Shown here: in pieces, positions 1 through 7,771 of the stretch
How positions within the stretch are numbered: position 1 is the first letter of the stretch
Layout of the letters: each line of letters begins with the position of its first letter
Assembly (NCBI GenBank): GCA_963812915.1
Contig: CAWEXB010000014.1
Location: 62,001 to 126,000, forward strand
Direction: 5' to 3'
Source: JACVRW01 sp963812915
GTDB taxonomy: Bacteria > Actinomycetota > Thermoleophilia > Solirubrobacterales > Thermoleophilaceae
DNA: 64,000 bases
The notes under the pieces: generated by a model
What the model was told of the DNA's origin: nothing
What the model saw: only the letters and a program-made list of their open reading frames with translations
Databases searched by the model: none
Made by a program: the position numbers and the translations under genes

Positions 1-1
1 T

Positions 2-487
2 GTCGACGAGCGGGGCGGGCTGGTCCTGCTCGAGGAGCAGGACCGCTCACTCTGGCGGCACGACGAGATCGCCGAGGGCACGGCTCTGGCGCGCCGCTCG
101 GGAGCGCGTGGCCCGTACGGGCTGCAGGCCGCGATCGCGGCCGAGCACGCGCTGGCCCCTTCCGCGCGGGCCGTGAACTGGCCGGCGATCGCCGCACTGT
201 ACGAGCGGCTCGCCGAGGCGTCGCCCTCGCCGATCGTGGAGCTGAACCGCGCGGTGGCGGTGGCGATGGCAGAGGGGCCGGAGCGCGGCCTCGAGCTGGT
301 GGATGGGCTGTCGGACGCGACCGAGCTGCGGCGCTACCACCTGCTGCACGCGACCCGCGCCGACCTGCTGCGCCGCCTGGGGCGCGAGGAGGAGGCGGCG
401 GAGGCGTACCGTCGGGCCCACGACCTCGCCGAGAACCCCGTGGAGCGAGCCTTTCTCGAGCGGCGTTTGGCGGAGCTTCGCCGGTGA
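2..487 (+). CDS. ECF RNA polymerase sigma factor, C-terminal part (ECF42/DUF6596 type), cut by window start
   Basis: Only the last 161 codons are visible; the reading frame is open from base 2, so the sigma region 2 and 4 helices lie outside the window. What remains is the long helical C-terminal extension typical of the ECF42/COG4941 sigma factors. It has a YGLQAAIAAEHA helix followed by a TPR-like segment with the pattern LNRAVAVAMAEGPERGLELVD and a final helix pair ending in LERRLAEL. In the family this extension follows the DNA-binding domains and is thought to control activity in place of an anti-sigma factor. It ends 10 bases before the convergent ligase gene. The family assignment is by memory of the C-terminal pattern; function is inferred from the family only. 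Confidence 0.8.
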   Translation, partial: VDERGGLVLLEEQDRSLWRHDEIAEGTALARRSGARGPYGLQAAIAAEHALAPSARAVNWPAIAALYERLAEASPSPIVELNRAVAVAMAEGPERGLELVDGLSDATELRRYHLLHATRADLLRRLGREEEAAEAYRRAHDLAENPVERAFLERRLAELRR

Positions 488-497
488 GGATCCGGCG

Positions 498-1454
498 TCA
501 CTCCCGGAGCTGGGAGACGTCGCATTCGCCCGGCTCCTTGTCGGTCCGCCAGCGGAGGAACTTCGCGCCGTGGCGTATTCGGCGGCCGGTGATGTGGTCG
601 AAGGCCACCTCGCAGACGAGCTCCGGGCGCAGTCCCTCCCAGACCAGCTCCTCCTCGGACTTCCAGCGGCTCGGCTCACCCGAGCCGCGCTCGCCGGTCC
701 TGTAGGGCTCGAGCAGCTCCAGCAGCTCGCGCTTCTGCTTCGCGCTGAAGCCCGAGGTGTGGCCGACGATGTGCAGCTCGCCGTCGTCGTACATTCCGAG
801 GATCAGCGAGCCCACGGTGTTCGGCTCCTTGCCGAAGCGGAACGCCGCGACCACCGCGTCGGCCGTGCGCACGCGCTTGATCTTGAGCATGCCCGTGCGC
901 TCGCCGGGGCGGTAGGGCGCGGATGCCTCCTTGGCGATCACTCCCTCGCCCGTGCCGGCGAGCCACTCCCCCGCGGAGCCCGGGTCGCCGGTGACGGGCG
1001 TGAGCTGCACGGGATCCGCCACGACGCCGGCCAGGCGCTCGCGGCGTTCCTCGAAGGGCAGCTCGAGAAGGGCCTCGTCGCCCTCGGCGAGCAGATCGAA
1101 GGCCACGAGCTCCGCGGGAGTCTCACGCGCGAGACGCTCCACGCGTGAGGCGGCGGGGTGGATCCGCTGGGACAGCAGGTCGAACTCCTGGACCCCATCC
1201 ACCACGACGACCATCTCCCCGTCCAGCACCACGCGCTCCGCGGGCAGCGAGAGCACCTGCTCCACCACGTCGGGGAAATAGCGGTTCATCGGCCGTCCAT
1301 TGCGACTCTGTAGGTGGACGTCCGAGCCGTCGCGAAACACGATCGTGCGGAAGCCGTCCCACTTGGGCTCGTAGCGCCAGTCGTCGCCCGACGGCAGGTC
1401 CTTCGCCGAGCGGGCGAGCTGCGGCTTCAGCGGCGGCGTGAGGGGAAGGGCCAC
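498..1454 (-). CDS. ATP-dependent DNA ligase (stand-alone LigC/LigD-ligase-domain type)
   Basis: This 318-residue protein seals nicks in DNA by forming a ligase-AMP intermediate. The nucleotidyltransferase motif I KWDGFR is at residues 31-36 with the catalytic lysine K31. DGEMVV (motif III), EGVIAKE (motif IV) and KIKRVRTADAVV (motif V) follow. The C-terminal ~110 residues fit the OB-fold domain. The length matches stand-alone actinobacterial ligases that serve in end joining or base-excision repair, and it lacks the polymerase and nuclease domains of full LigD. No ku gene is in view. The start is GTG at 1454, 27 bases from the divergent aminotransferase start, so both promoters must lie in or beside this short gap. 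Known of the family: ATP-using ligases complement the NAD-dependent LigA. Role in repair is inferred. Confidence 0.9.
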   Translation of the reverse strand: MALPLTPPLKPQLARSAKDLPSGDDWRYEPKWDGFRTIVFRDGSDVHLQSRNGRPMNRYFPDVVEQVLSLPAERVVLDGEMVVVVDGVQEFDLLSQRIHPAASRVERLARETPAELVAFDLLAEGDEALLELPFEERRERLAGVVADPVQLTPVTGDPGSAGEWLAGTGEGVIAKEASAPYRPGERTGMLKIKRVRTADAVVAAFRFGKEPNTVGSLILGMYDDGELHIVGHTSGFSAKQKRELLELLEPYRTGERGSGEPSRWKSEEELVWEGLRPELVCEVAFDHITGRRIRHGAKFLRWRTDKEPGECDVSQLRE

Positions 1455-1481
1455 GAGTGCGGGACGTTACCGTTGATCGGC

Positions 1482-2585
1482 ATGTCGATCGAGGAGGCGC
1501 GGACGCTCTGGCAGCCCGAGGGGATCTACCTGAACACCGCGAGCTACGGGTTGCCGCCGGCGCCGGCGTGGAACGCGCTCCAAGCCGCGCTCGAGGAGTG
1601 GCGCACGGGGCGAACGAGCTGGGAGCACTGGAATGAGGCCACTCAGGCGGCGCGCAGGTCATTCGCCCGGCTATGCGGGGTTCCGGTCGAGTGGGTCGCG
1701 GTGGGCGGGGCCGCCTCGCCCCTCGTCGGACTCGTCGCGGCGTCGCTCCCGGACCGCTCGCGCGTGCTCTCGACCGAGGCGGAGTTCACCTCGGCCCTGT
1801 GGCCCTTCATGGCGCAGGGGAGAGGCATCGAGGTGAGCTGCGTGCCGGTGGCGCGGCTGGCGGAGGCGATCGATGCCCGGACGGGGCTCGTCGCGTTCAG
1901 CGCCGTCCAGTCCTCGGGCGGCGAGGTCGCCGACCTCGAGGGGGTGGCCGATGCCGCTCGCCACCACGGAGCGCTGACCCTGGTCGACGCAACCCAGGCC
2001 TGCGGCTGGCTCCCGCTGGACGGGCGTCGCTTCGACGCGCTCGTCTGCGCCGCCTACAAGTGGCTGATGTCGCCCCGGGGGACCGCCTTCATGAGCGTTC
2101 GCCCCGAGCTGATGGAGCGCCTCACCCCGCACTCCGCCGGCTGGTACGCGGGCGAGGATCCGCACTCCTCCTACTACGGCCCGCCGCTGCGGCTGGCGCG
2201 CGACGCGCGCCGACTCGACGTGAGCCCGGCCTGGTTCTCCTGGGTGGGTGCGGCGCCGGCGCTCGAGCTGCTGCTCGAAATCGGGACCGAGACGATCCAC
2301 CAGCACGACGTGCGGCTCGCGAACCTGTTCCGGGACGGCCTCGGCCTGGATCCGGGCGACTCGGCCATCGTCTCGGCCGAGGTGCCCGGCGCCGAGGGGC
2401 GTCTGCGTGAGAGCGCGGTGATGGCCGCCGCCCGAGCCGGCATGCTGCGCACGTCGTGGCACCTCTACAACACGGAGGACGACGTCGAGCGGGTGCTGGA
2501 GATCCTCAGTCCCGTCGCGGCGCCGCGCTCTCGCCCAGGATCCGGCGGAGCAGGAGGTCGCCCCCGCGCGGCGCCACGCCGTTGA
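1482..2585 (+). CDS. Class V PLP-dependent aminotransferase (cysteine desulfurase-like fold)
   Basis: The 367-residue protein has the fold type I layout of class V aminotransferases. The N-terminal YLNTASYGLPP substrate loop is followed by the cofactor-binding LTLVDATQACGWLPLD, in which D binds the pyridine nitrogen. The Schiff-base lysine is in AAYKWLMSPRGTAF. Such proteins act as small-molecule aminotransferases, isopenicillin-N epimerase-like enzymes or desulfurases; nothing here fixes the substrate. The desulfurase active-site cysteine loop is not apparent, so an aminotransferase or lyase role is more likely. The ATG at 1482 starts the recognisable domain. Its last 80 bases overlap the 3' end of the convergent SDR gene, and the overlapping tail (Pro/Gly/Arg-rich) looks like read-through rather than conserved domain. 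Confidence 0.85.
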   Translation: MSIEEARTLWQPEGIYLNTASYGLPPAPAWNALQAALEEWRTGRTSWEHWNEATQAARRSFARLCGVPVEWVAVGGAASPLVGLVAASLPDRSRVLSTEAEFTSALWPFMAQGRGIEVSCVPVARLAEAIDARTGLVAFSAVQSSGGEVADLEGVADAARHHGALTLVDATQACGWLPLDGRRFDALVCAAYKWLMSPRGTAFMSVRPELMERLTPHSAGWYAGEDPHSSYYGPPLRLARDARRLDVSPAWFSWVGAAPALELLLEIGTETIHQHDVRLANLFRDGLGLDPGDSAIVSAEVPGAEGRLRESAVMAAARAGMLRTSWHLYNTEDDVERVLEILSPVAAPRSRPGSGGAGGRPRAAPRR

Positions 2586-3291
2586 TGATTCGAAGAAGCC
2601 GGACGAGCGGCGGGTAGAAGACCTCGCGCCGGTCGGCCTCCACCGCCTCCACGACCTTCTCGCCGAGCGGACCCGCCGGCAGGCGGCGGTCCAGGCGATA
2701 CCAGCTCGGCATGCGATCGACCTCGTGATCGTGGAGCGAGGTGGCGATCTCGCCGGGATACACGGTCGTGACCGACAGACCCGTGTCGTGCAGCTCGAGG
2801 CGCAGCGCCTCGGCGAAGCGGTGCTGAGCGGCCTTCGTGCCGTTGTAGACCGCGGCGTGCGGAAAGCCGCGCAAGCCCCCTCCCGAGGAGACCACGACGA
2901 TGTGGCCGCGTCGGCGCTCGAGCATTCCGGGCAGAGCGGCCTTGATCGTGTAGAGGGTGCCGAGCCAGTTGACGCGATCCATCTGCTCGGCCTTCTCGAG
3001 CGGGAGCTCTGCGAACGGCATGTAGTGAGTGATGCCGGCGTTCGCGACGAGAACGTCCACGTCGCCGAAGCGCTCGACCGCCCGTGCGATCGAGCCGGCA
3101 TCGCCCACGTCGCCCTCGAGCGGCAGGTGGCCGTCGCCCGGGAGCGAGGCGGCGAGCCGCTCCAGCTGGTCGCTCGAGCGGGCGACGAGCCCGAGGGTGC
3201 AGCCGCGTGCCGCGAAGGCACGCGCGATGGCCTCCCCGATCCCGCGCGAGGCGCCGGTCACAAGCACGCGAGTTCCGGGTGCGACGTCCAC
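2506..3291 (-). CDS. Short-chain dehydrogenase/reductase (SDR), classical type
   Basis: The 261-residue protein carries the classical SDR fingerprint: TGASRGIG (residues 12-19) for NAD(P) binding, the structural motif NAG, an SSGGG segment with the catalytic serine and YNGTK as the YxxxK active site. The arginine in TGASRG favours NADPH. The C-terminal ~60 residues (FYPPLVRLLRIINGVAPR) resemble SDRs that act on hydrophobic acyl or sterol-like substrates, but no substrate can be assigned. It is transcribed towards the aminotransferase gene and overlaps its 3' end by 80 bases. The start lies 50 bases from the divergent DtxR-type regulator, which leaves little space for separate control regions. 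Family is clear; biological role is unknown. Confidence 0.88.
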   Translation of the reverse strand: MDVAPGTRVLVTGASRGIGEAIARAFAARGCTLGLVARSSDQLERLAASLPGDGHLPLEGDVGDAGSIARAVERFGDVDVLVANAGITHYMPFAELPLEKAEQMDRVNWLGTLYTIKAALPGMLERRRGHIVVVSSGGGLRGFPHAAVYNGTKAAQHRFAEALRLELHDTGLSVTTVYPGEIATSLHDHEVDRMPSWYRLDRRLPAGPLGEKVVEAVEADRREVFYPPLVRLLRIINGVAPRGGDLLLRRILGESAAPRRD

Positions 3292-3341
3292 GGCGGGAGG
3301 GCATCCTAGCCGCGGCGCGGCCCGGATAGGATGACGGGGCG

Positions 3342-4055
3342 ATGTCGCAGGAGCAGGCCACCGTCGCCGAGGAGGAATACCTCCAGATCATGTACTGGCT
3401 CCAGGAGGCCCGCCTGCCGATCACGGGAGCCAACATCGCCCGGGCGATGCAGGTGTCGGCCCCCACCGTCCACGAGATGATCGGCCGCCTCGAGGGCGAC
3501 GGCTACGTCACCCGCGACGCCGACAAGACCCTCGAGTTCACCGACAGTGGCCGCGAGCACGCCGCCCAGATCGTTCGCCGGCACCGGCTGATCGAGCGCT
3601 TCCTGACCGACGTGTTCGACATCCCCTGGGACCAGGTGCACGAGGAGGCGGAGCGGCTCGAGCATTGGATGTCGCCGGTGGTCGAGGAGCGGATGCTGCG
3701 CGCCATCGGCGACTCGAAGACCTGCCCGCACGGCCACCCGATCTTCGAGGGGGAGCGCGAGGTGGGCGTGCCGATGGCGGACGTCGAGGAGGGCGCAAAG
3801 GTGCGCGTGCTCCGCTTCGAGAACGAGGCCGAGGACCTGCTGCACTACCTGAAGGACACCGGCCTGCATCCGGGCCTCGAGGGCAGGCTCGCGCTCGCCG
3901 GGCACGATGAGGTGGTCCTGGAGGTACAGGGAGAGAGCCACTCGGTCACGCGAAGCGTGGCCGAGACGGTCTCGGTCGTGGCCGACCCGTCACCGCCGCC
4001 GCGCACCGCGCTCCCGGATCAGCTCGTGCTCGGTCGCGAGAGGTATGGCCGCTGA
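3342..4055 (+). CDS. DtxR/MntR-family metal-dependent transcriptional regulator
   Basis: The 237-residue protein has an N-terminal winged helix (residues ~8-70, EEEYLQIMYWLQE...VSAPTVHEMIGRLEGDGYV). The DtxR dimerisation and metal-binding domain follows (RRHRLIERFLTDVFDIPWDQVHEEAERLEHWMS). The residues H, E and H in the E-x2-RLEHWMS region are the usual metal ligands. The CPHGHPIF segment is typical of the hinge to a C-terminal FeoA/SH3-like domain (residues ~145-215). Family members repress iron- or manganese-responsive genes when metal is bound. No metal transporter lies nearby, so the target is not visible. The final ~25 residues are Pro-rich and probably disordered. It shares a 50-base divergent gap with the SDR gene. 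Confidence 0.9.
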   Translation: MSQEQATVAEEEYLQIMYWLQEARLPITGANIARAMQVSAPTVHEMIGRLEGDGYVTRDADKTLEFTDSGREHAAQIVRRHRLIERFLTDVFDIPWDQVHEEAERLEHWMSPVVEERMLRAIGDSKTCPHGHPIFEGEREVGVPMADVEEGAKVRVLRFENEAEDLLHYLKDTGLHPGLEGRLALAGHDEVVLEVQGESHSVTRSVAETVSVVADPSPPPRTALPDQLVLGRERYGR

Positions 4056-4099
4056 GCATGGGTACGCTCGAGAGCTGCGTAGGGCCCCTGCCGTAGGCG

Positions 4100-5341
4100 T
4101 CAGCCCGGCACCTGCTGCGTGAAGAGGGCATAGACGGCGGCACAGCGTCGCATGGCCGCCTCGTCGATGTACTCGTCCGGTCCGTGGGAGACGTCCAGGC
4201 GACCCCCGCCGTAGGCGAAGGCGGGGATGCCGAGCTGTGAGTACCAGCGTGTGTCGAGCACTCCGGGGCACATCTGGAAGCTCGGTGCGGCGCCCTCCAC
4301 GGCCTGGATGCACCCTGCCAGCGTTCGGGCGGCGGGGTGGGTCTGGTCGGTACTGCCGGAAGGTTGCCTTTGCAGCACCTCGATGTGGACCGTCGCGCCG
4401 GCGGCCTCCGCCGCCTCGTCGATCATGCCGGTCAGGCGTCCGAGCTCCTGCTCCAGCTCTTCCTCTGGGTTGAAGCGGCGGTCGATGGAGAACCAGGCCG
4501 AGCCCGGAACGGCGTTGAAGCCGGCGCCGGCACCGGCCTGTCCGCCGACGACCAGCATCGAGCCCGCGGCCTCCTCGCTTTCGACCGGGAAGCTCGTTCG
4601 TTCGCCGAGAAGCTCGTGGGAGAGCCTGGTCAGTGGCTCGGCGATGCGGATCATGTGCTCGAAGGCGTTGATGCCCTGGTGGACGTGGCCGACGTGCGCT
4701 TCGCGGCCCGAGGTCTGGACTCGGAGCGTGATTGCGCCACGGCACGCGTGCCAGATGACGCCACCGGTCGGCTCGGCGGTGAGCATTGCGACCGCATCGG
4801 GGTCGATCAGGTCGGCTGCGCGGAGGTGTCCCGAGCCGGCGACGCTGCCGGTCTCCTCGTCGCAGACGAAGTGCATCACGATCCGACGGCCCTCGAGCAG
4901 TGCCAGCTCCCGCGCCGCGAGGGCGCCGTAGAGCATGCTGACCAGCCCGCCCTTCATGTCCGCGGCGCCGCGCCCGATGATCCTGCCGGCCCGCCGTACC
5001 GGGCGAAACTGCGCCGGATCCTGCGCCGGGACGACGTCGAAGTGCCCGTGGAAGTAGATCGTGCGAGGACCGTCGCCAACGCCGCACCGAACGATGCACG
5101 GGTCCTCGAGCTCGCGGCTCGGGGCGAGCTCGATGAGCTCGGGCGACAGACCCAGGCTCTGCATCGAGTCGTGCAGGACGCGTCCGCACCGGCCGAGCTG
5201 ACGGCCGGGCGGGTTCGCCGTATCGATGGCCACCAGGTCCTGCAGCAGTGAAGCCATCGCATCCGCGCGCGGCTCGAGCCAAGCCCGCACGTCAGCGGTG
5301 CGATCGGTCACCCACTTCCCCCCTCTCGTCGGCATGCTCAA
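4100..5341 (-). CDS. M20-family metallohydrolase (ArgE/DapE/CPG2-like)
   Basis: The 413-residue length is normal for dinuclear zinc amidohydrolases that deacylate N-acyl amino acids or cleave dipeptides. Zinc-site motifs are present in order: HGHFDVVP, GRGAADMKGG (bridging Asp), DEETGS (catalytic Glu and a ligand) and a late H in VSHGPDEYI. A lid/dimerisation domain spans about residues 190-310. Substrate cannot be read from sequence; acetylornithine, succinyl-diaminopimelate and carnosine-type substrates are all handled by this family. The start is the ATG at 5341; a later in-frame start would also keep all motifs. It follows a small membrane protein gene by only 4 bases (start 5341, upstream gene end 5346), so the two are probably co-transcribed. 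Confidence 0.88.
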   Translation of the reverse strand: MSMPTRGGKWVTDRTADVRAWLEPRADAMASLLQDLVAIDTANPPGRQLGRCGRVLHDSMQSLGLSPELIELAPSRELEDPCIVRCGVGDGPRTIYFHGHFDVVPAQDPAQFRPVRRAGRIIGRGAADMKGGLVSMLYGALAARELALLEGRRIVMHFVCDEETGSVAGSGHLRAADLIDPDAVAMLTAEPTGGVIWHACRGAITLRVQTSGREAHVGHVHQGINAFEHMIRIAEPLTRLSHELLGERTSFPVESEEAAGSMLVVGGQAGAGAGFNAVPGSAWFSIDRRFNPEEELEQELGRLTGMIDEAAEAAGATVHIEVLQRQPSGSTDQTHPAARTLAGCIQAVEGAAPSFQMCPGVLDTRWYSQLGIPAFAYGGGRLDVSHGPDEYIDEAAMRRCAAVYALFTQQVPG

Positions 5342-5345
5342 GCGC

Positions 5346-5840
5346 CTACCGCAGGATCTCCACCAGCAGCACCCACGCGTTGGCCACCGCGCCGGTCGTC
5401 GCGAGCACGATCCCGGCCGCCACCCAATAGAGCCCCCCGCCGGCCTCGGCGAACAGGCTCACCGCACCCAGCACAACGGGGACCGTTCCGAGCCCGACCA
5501 GGAGAAAGAGGAAGACCGTGTTCATGCGGTGTCCGCCGCGACCGGCGGTGCTCCGGCGCGTGAGCGCGAGGGTGACCACCGAGAACCCCAGGCCCACGCC
5601 CAGCAACTCGCCCGCCAGGGCGGTCCGCGACTGCCCGGGTATCAGCCCGATCAACGAGACGAGCACCACGCTGAGAAGCAGCAGCACGGTCGCCAGGGCC
5701 CGGTCGGGCAGCCCCTGGAGTCGCAGGATGCGGTCCACGTTGATCGACACCGCCACGAACACGAGCCCGGCGAGCGCCGCGGAGGCGCCCGCGCCGGCCA
5801 CGAAGAAGTCCGTCCACTCGCTGGCGTCGTACGCGGTCAT
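5346..5840 (-). CDS. Hypothetical membrane protein with four to five predicted membrane spans
   Basis: This 164-residue protein consists almost entirely of hydrophobic segments: FVAGAGASAALAGLVFVAVSI, ATVLLLLSVVLVSLIGLI, LAGELLGVGLGFSVVTLAL, TVFLFLLVGLGTVPVVLGAV and a C-terminal LYWVAAGIVLATTGAVANAW. A short conserved-looking cytosolic N-terminus (TAYDASEWTDFFVAGAGASAALAGLVFVAV) resembles a family of small actinobacterial membrane proteins that I know only as hypothetical. No catalytic motif is visible. The gene sits 4 bases upstream of the M20 hydrolase on the same strand, so co-expression is likely, but no functional link can be drawn. Confidence 0.7.
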   Translation of the reverse strand: MTAYDASEWTDFFVAGAGASAALAGLVFVAVSINVDRILRLQGLPDRALATVLLLLSVVLVSLIGLIPGQSRTALAGELLGVGLGFSVVTLALTRRSTAGRGGHRMNTVFLFLLVGLGTVPVVLGAVSLFAEAGGGLYWVAAGIVLATTGAVANAWVLLVEILR

Positions 5841-5908
5841 GGGCCAGGCCCGACCCTAGATCAGCCGCCAGACACGCGGCGTGCCCGCACGCGAGCTCGG
5901 ACCTCGCG

Positions 5909-6640
5909 TCAAATAGGCGCGCTCGCCCTCCGCGCACGCAGGTCGTAGTAGAGGAGCGTCGAGAAGAGCGCCACGAACGGCGTCGTCACGGCCTCGGCGC
6001 AGATCGTGCCAATCATCGACCAGACCGCGCGGTCGGTGCTGGAGGCGATCGCCGTGAACGGCGCGGCGAGCACGATCCCCGGCAGGATCGCCGCCAGGTT
6101 GACCATGATCACGAGGCCAAAGGTGCGCCACCAGAAGCCCTGCACCACCTCGCTCGAGCGCGCGAGCGCCTGCGTGCCCCGGGCGCCGTCGAGCACCACG
6201 GCCTGGGGTACGAAGAACCAGCGCACCGCCAGGTAGACGCCGGGCACGATCAGGAGCAGCAGCCCGATCGCGATCCCCAGCGCGGCGAGCAGGACGGCGA
6301 GGAACAGCGGCGTGAACGCCTCGAAGCCCGACACGAACGATTCGCCGGCGCCCGGCCTCCCGCCCTCCGCTACCGAGCGCAGCGCGTAGATGCAGATGGC
6401 CGTGATCAGCGGCGCGACCACGAGGAAGCGGACCACGGTCGGAACGGCGGTCTCGGCGATGGGCGGGGACTCGTCGAAGGAGGCGGTGAACTGCTCGAGG
6501 CCGATTCCCTGTACGACGAGGTAGACCGGCACCGCGACCGCCGCGGACAGGACGATGAACACTGGCGCGTGCCGGAAGTAGACGCGGAGCGAATCGCCGA
6601 ACAGGGCCCTGATGTCGCGGGGCCGCTCGAGCTGGATCAC
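5909..6640 (-). CDS. Hypothetical integral membrane protein (YciC/DUF975-like layout)
   Basis: The 243-residue protein begins with a cytosolic helix (RDIRALFGDSLRVYFRHAP) and has about six membrane spans, among them VFIVLSAAVAVPVYLVVQG, LFLAVLLAALGIAIGLLLLI and FGLVIMVNLAAILPGIVLAA. The middle part, VPGVYLAVRWFFVPQAVVLDG followed by ALARSSEVVQGFWWRTFG, is the recurrent signature of the YciC/glycerophosphodiester phosphodiesterase membrane-domain families of unknown function. The start is GTG at 6640 and overlaps the stop of the upstream aminotransferase as GTGA, which points to translational coupling. Role unknown; a link to the aminotransferase is only positional. Confidence 0.75.
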   Translation of the reverse strand: MIQLERPRDIRALFGDSLRVYFRHAPVFIVLSAAVAVPVYLVVQGIGLEQFTASFDESPPIAETAVPTVVRFLVVAPLITAICIYALRSVAEGGRPGAGESFVSGFEAFTPLFLAVLLAALGIAIGLLLLIVPGVYLAVRWFFVPQAVVLDGARGTQALARSSEVVQGFWWRTFGLVIMVNLAAILPGIVLAAPFTAIASSTDRAVWSMIGTICAEAVTTPFVALFSTLLYYDLRARRASAPI

Positions 6641-7767
6641 GCAGCCGCCCCGGCCAGCTCGCGGTAGGCATCGGCAACCCGCGCGATGCCCTCCTCGATC
6701 TGGTCGGGCGGTACGGCCGAGTACGCAAGCCGCAGCGAGTTCTCGCCGCCCTCGAGCAGGAAGTCGGTGCCCTTGACGAAGAGCACCCCACGCTCGCGCG
6801 CCCCTGCCTCGAGCGACGCGACGTCGCTGCCCTCTGGAAGGTCGACCCAGAGGAAGTAGCCGCCCTGGGGGGTCACGAAGCGCGCCTCGGGCAGATGGCG
6901 CTCGAGGGCCGCAGAGGTGGCGTCGCGACGCTCCAGCAGGGCCTTCTTGACGGTCGTGATCGAGCGTTCAATTGCACCCGAGTGACAGAACTCGGCCACG
7001 ATTGACTGAGACACCATGCTCGGCGAGATGTAGGTGCCCGTGGCGATCCCGCGGATGCGCGCGATCAGCTCCGCCGGCCCCACCAGATAGCCGACCCGAA
7101 TGCCCGGACATACGGTCTTCGAGAACGACGACGCGTAGACCACCCCGACCCCTTCGTCGAGGGACAGCATCGTCGGATGCTGCGCTCCCTCGAAGCGCAG
7201 CTCGACGTAGGGGTCGTCCTCGAAGATCGTGAAGCCGAACTCCCGCGCCAGCTCGAGCAGTCGCTTGCGCTTCTCGAGCGACAGGGTGCACCCGGCCGGG
7301 TTCTGGAAGTTCGGTATGACGTGCGCGAGCTTCGGGCGCGCCCCGGCCTCGAGCGCCCGGGCGAGAGCATCGACGTCGATGCCGTCGGCCTCGAGCTCTA
7401 TCGCCAGGATCTCCGCGCCCAGCTTGCGCAATGCCAGGAGCGTGCGATCGTACGTCGGCGCCTCTACGACCACGACGTCGCCGGGCTCGACCAGCGCTTG
7501 GAACAGGAACGCGTCGGCCTGCATGGAGCCGTTGGTAGCAATGGTTCTGTCCGGCTCGACGCCCTGCTTGTCGGCGATCCACTCGAGCAAGCGCGGGTAG
7601 CCGGCCGATGTTCCGTACGAGAAGGTGCCACTCGGGTCGCGCTCGAAGGCCCGGTCGGCCGCCGCGCGAAGCTCGTCGACGGCGATGATGTCAAGCGAGG
7701 GAGCGCCGCGGGCGAGCGAGATGTTGGTCAGCTCGGGCACGACGCGCCACGATACCGCCGGGCTCAT
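6637..7767 (-). CDS. PLP-dependent class I/II aminotransferase (2-aminoadipate/MocR-type catalytic domain)
   Basis: The 376-residue fold type I aminotransferase looks like LysN/2-aminoadipate aminotransferases and the catalytic half of MocR regulators. Seen are FSYGTSAGYPRLLEWIA, TNGSMQADAFLFQAL, the substrate-side ANFQNPAG equivalent IPNFQNPAGCTLS, EDDPYVELRF and the Schiff-base lysine in SSFSKTVCPGIRVGYLVGP. There is no N-terminal GntR helix-turn-helix, so it is an enzyme, not a regulator. The ATG at 7767 lies only 4 bases from the divergent kinase ATG; a GTG nine codons in (VVPELTNISL) is an alternative start that would leave a longer 5' region. It is translationally coupled to the following membrane protein gene. 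Confidence 0.88.
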   Translation of the reverse strand: MSPAVSWRVVPELTNISLARGAPSLDIIAVDELRAAADRAFERDPSGTFSYGTSAGYPRLLEWIADKQGVEPDRTIATNGSMQADAFLFQALVEPGDVVVVEAPTYDRTLLALRKLGAEILAIELEADGIDVDALARALEAGARPKLAHVIPNFQNPAGCTLSLEKRKRLLELAREFGFTIFEDDPYVELRFEGAQHPTMLSLDEGVGVVYASSFSKTVCPGIRVGYLVGPAELIARIRGIATGTYISPSMVSQSIVAEFCHSGAIERSITTVKKALLERRDATSAALERHLPEARFVTPQGGYFLWVDLPEGSDVASLEAGARERGVLFVKGTDFLLEGGENSLRLAYSAVPPDQIEEGIARVADAYRELAGAAA

Positions 7768-7771
7768 ACTT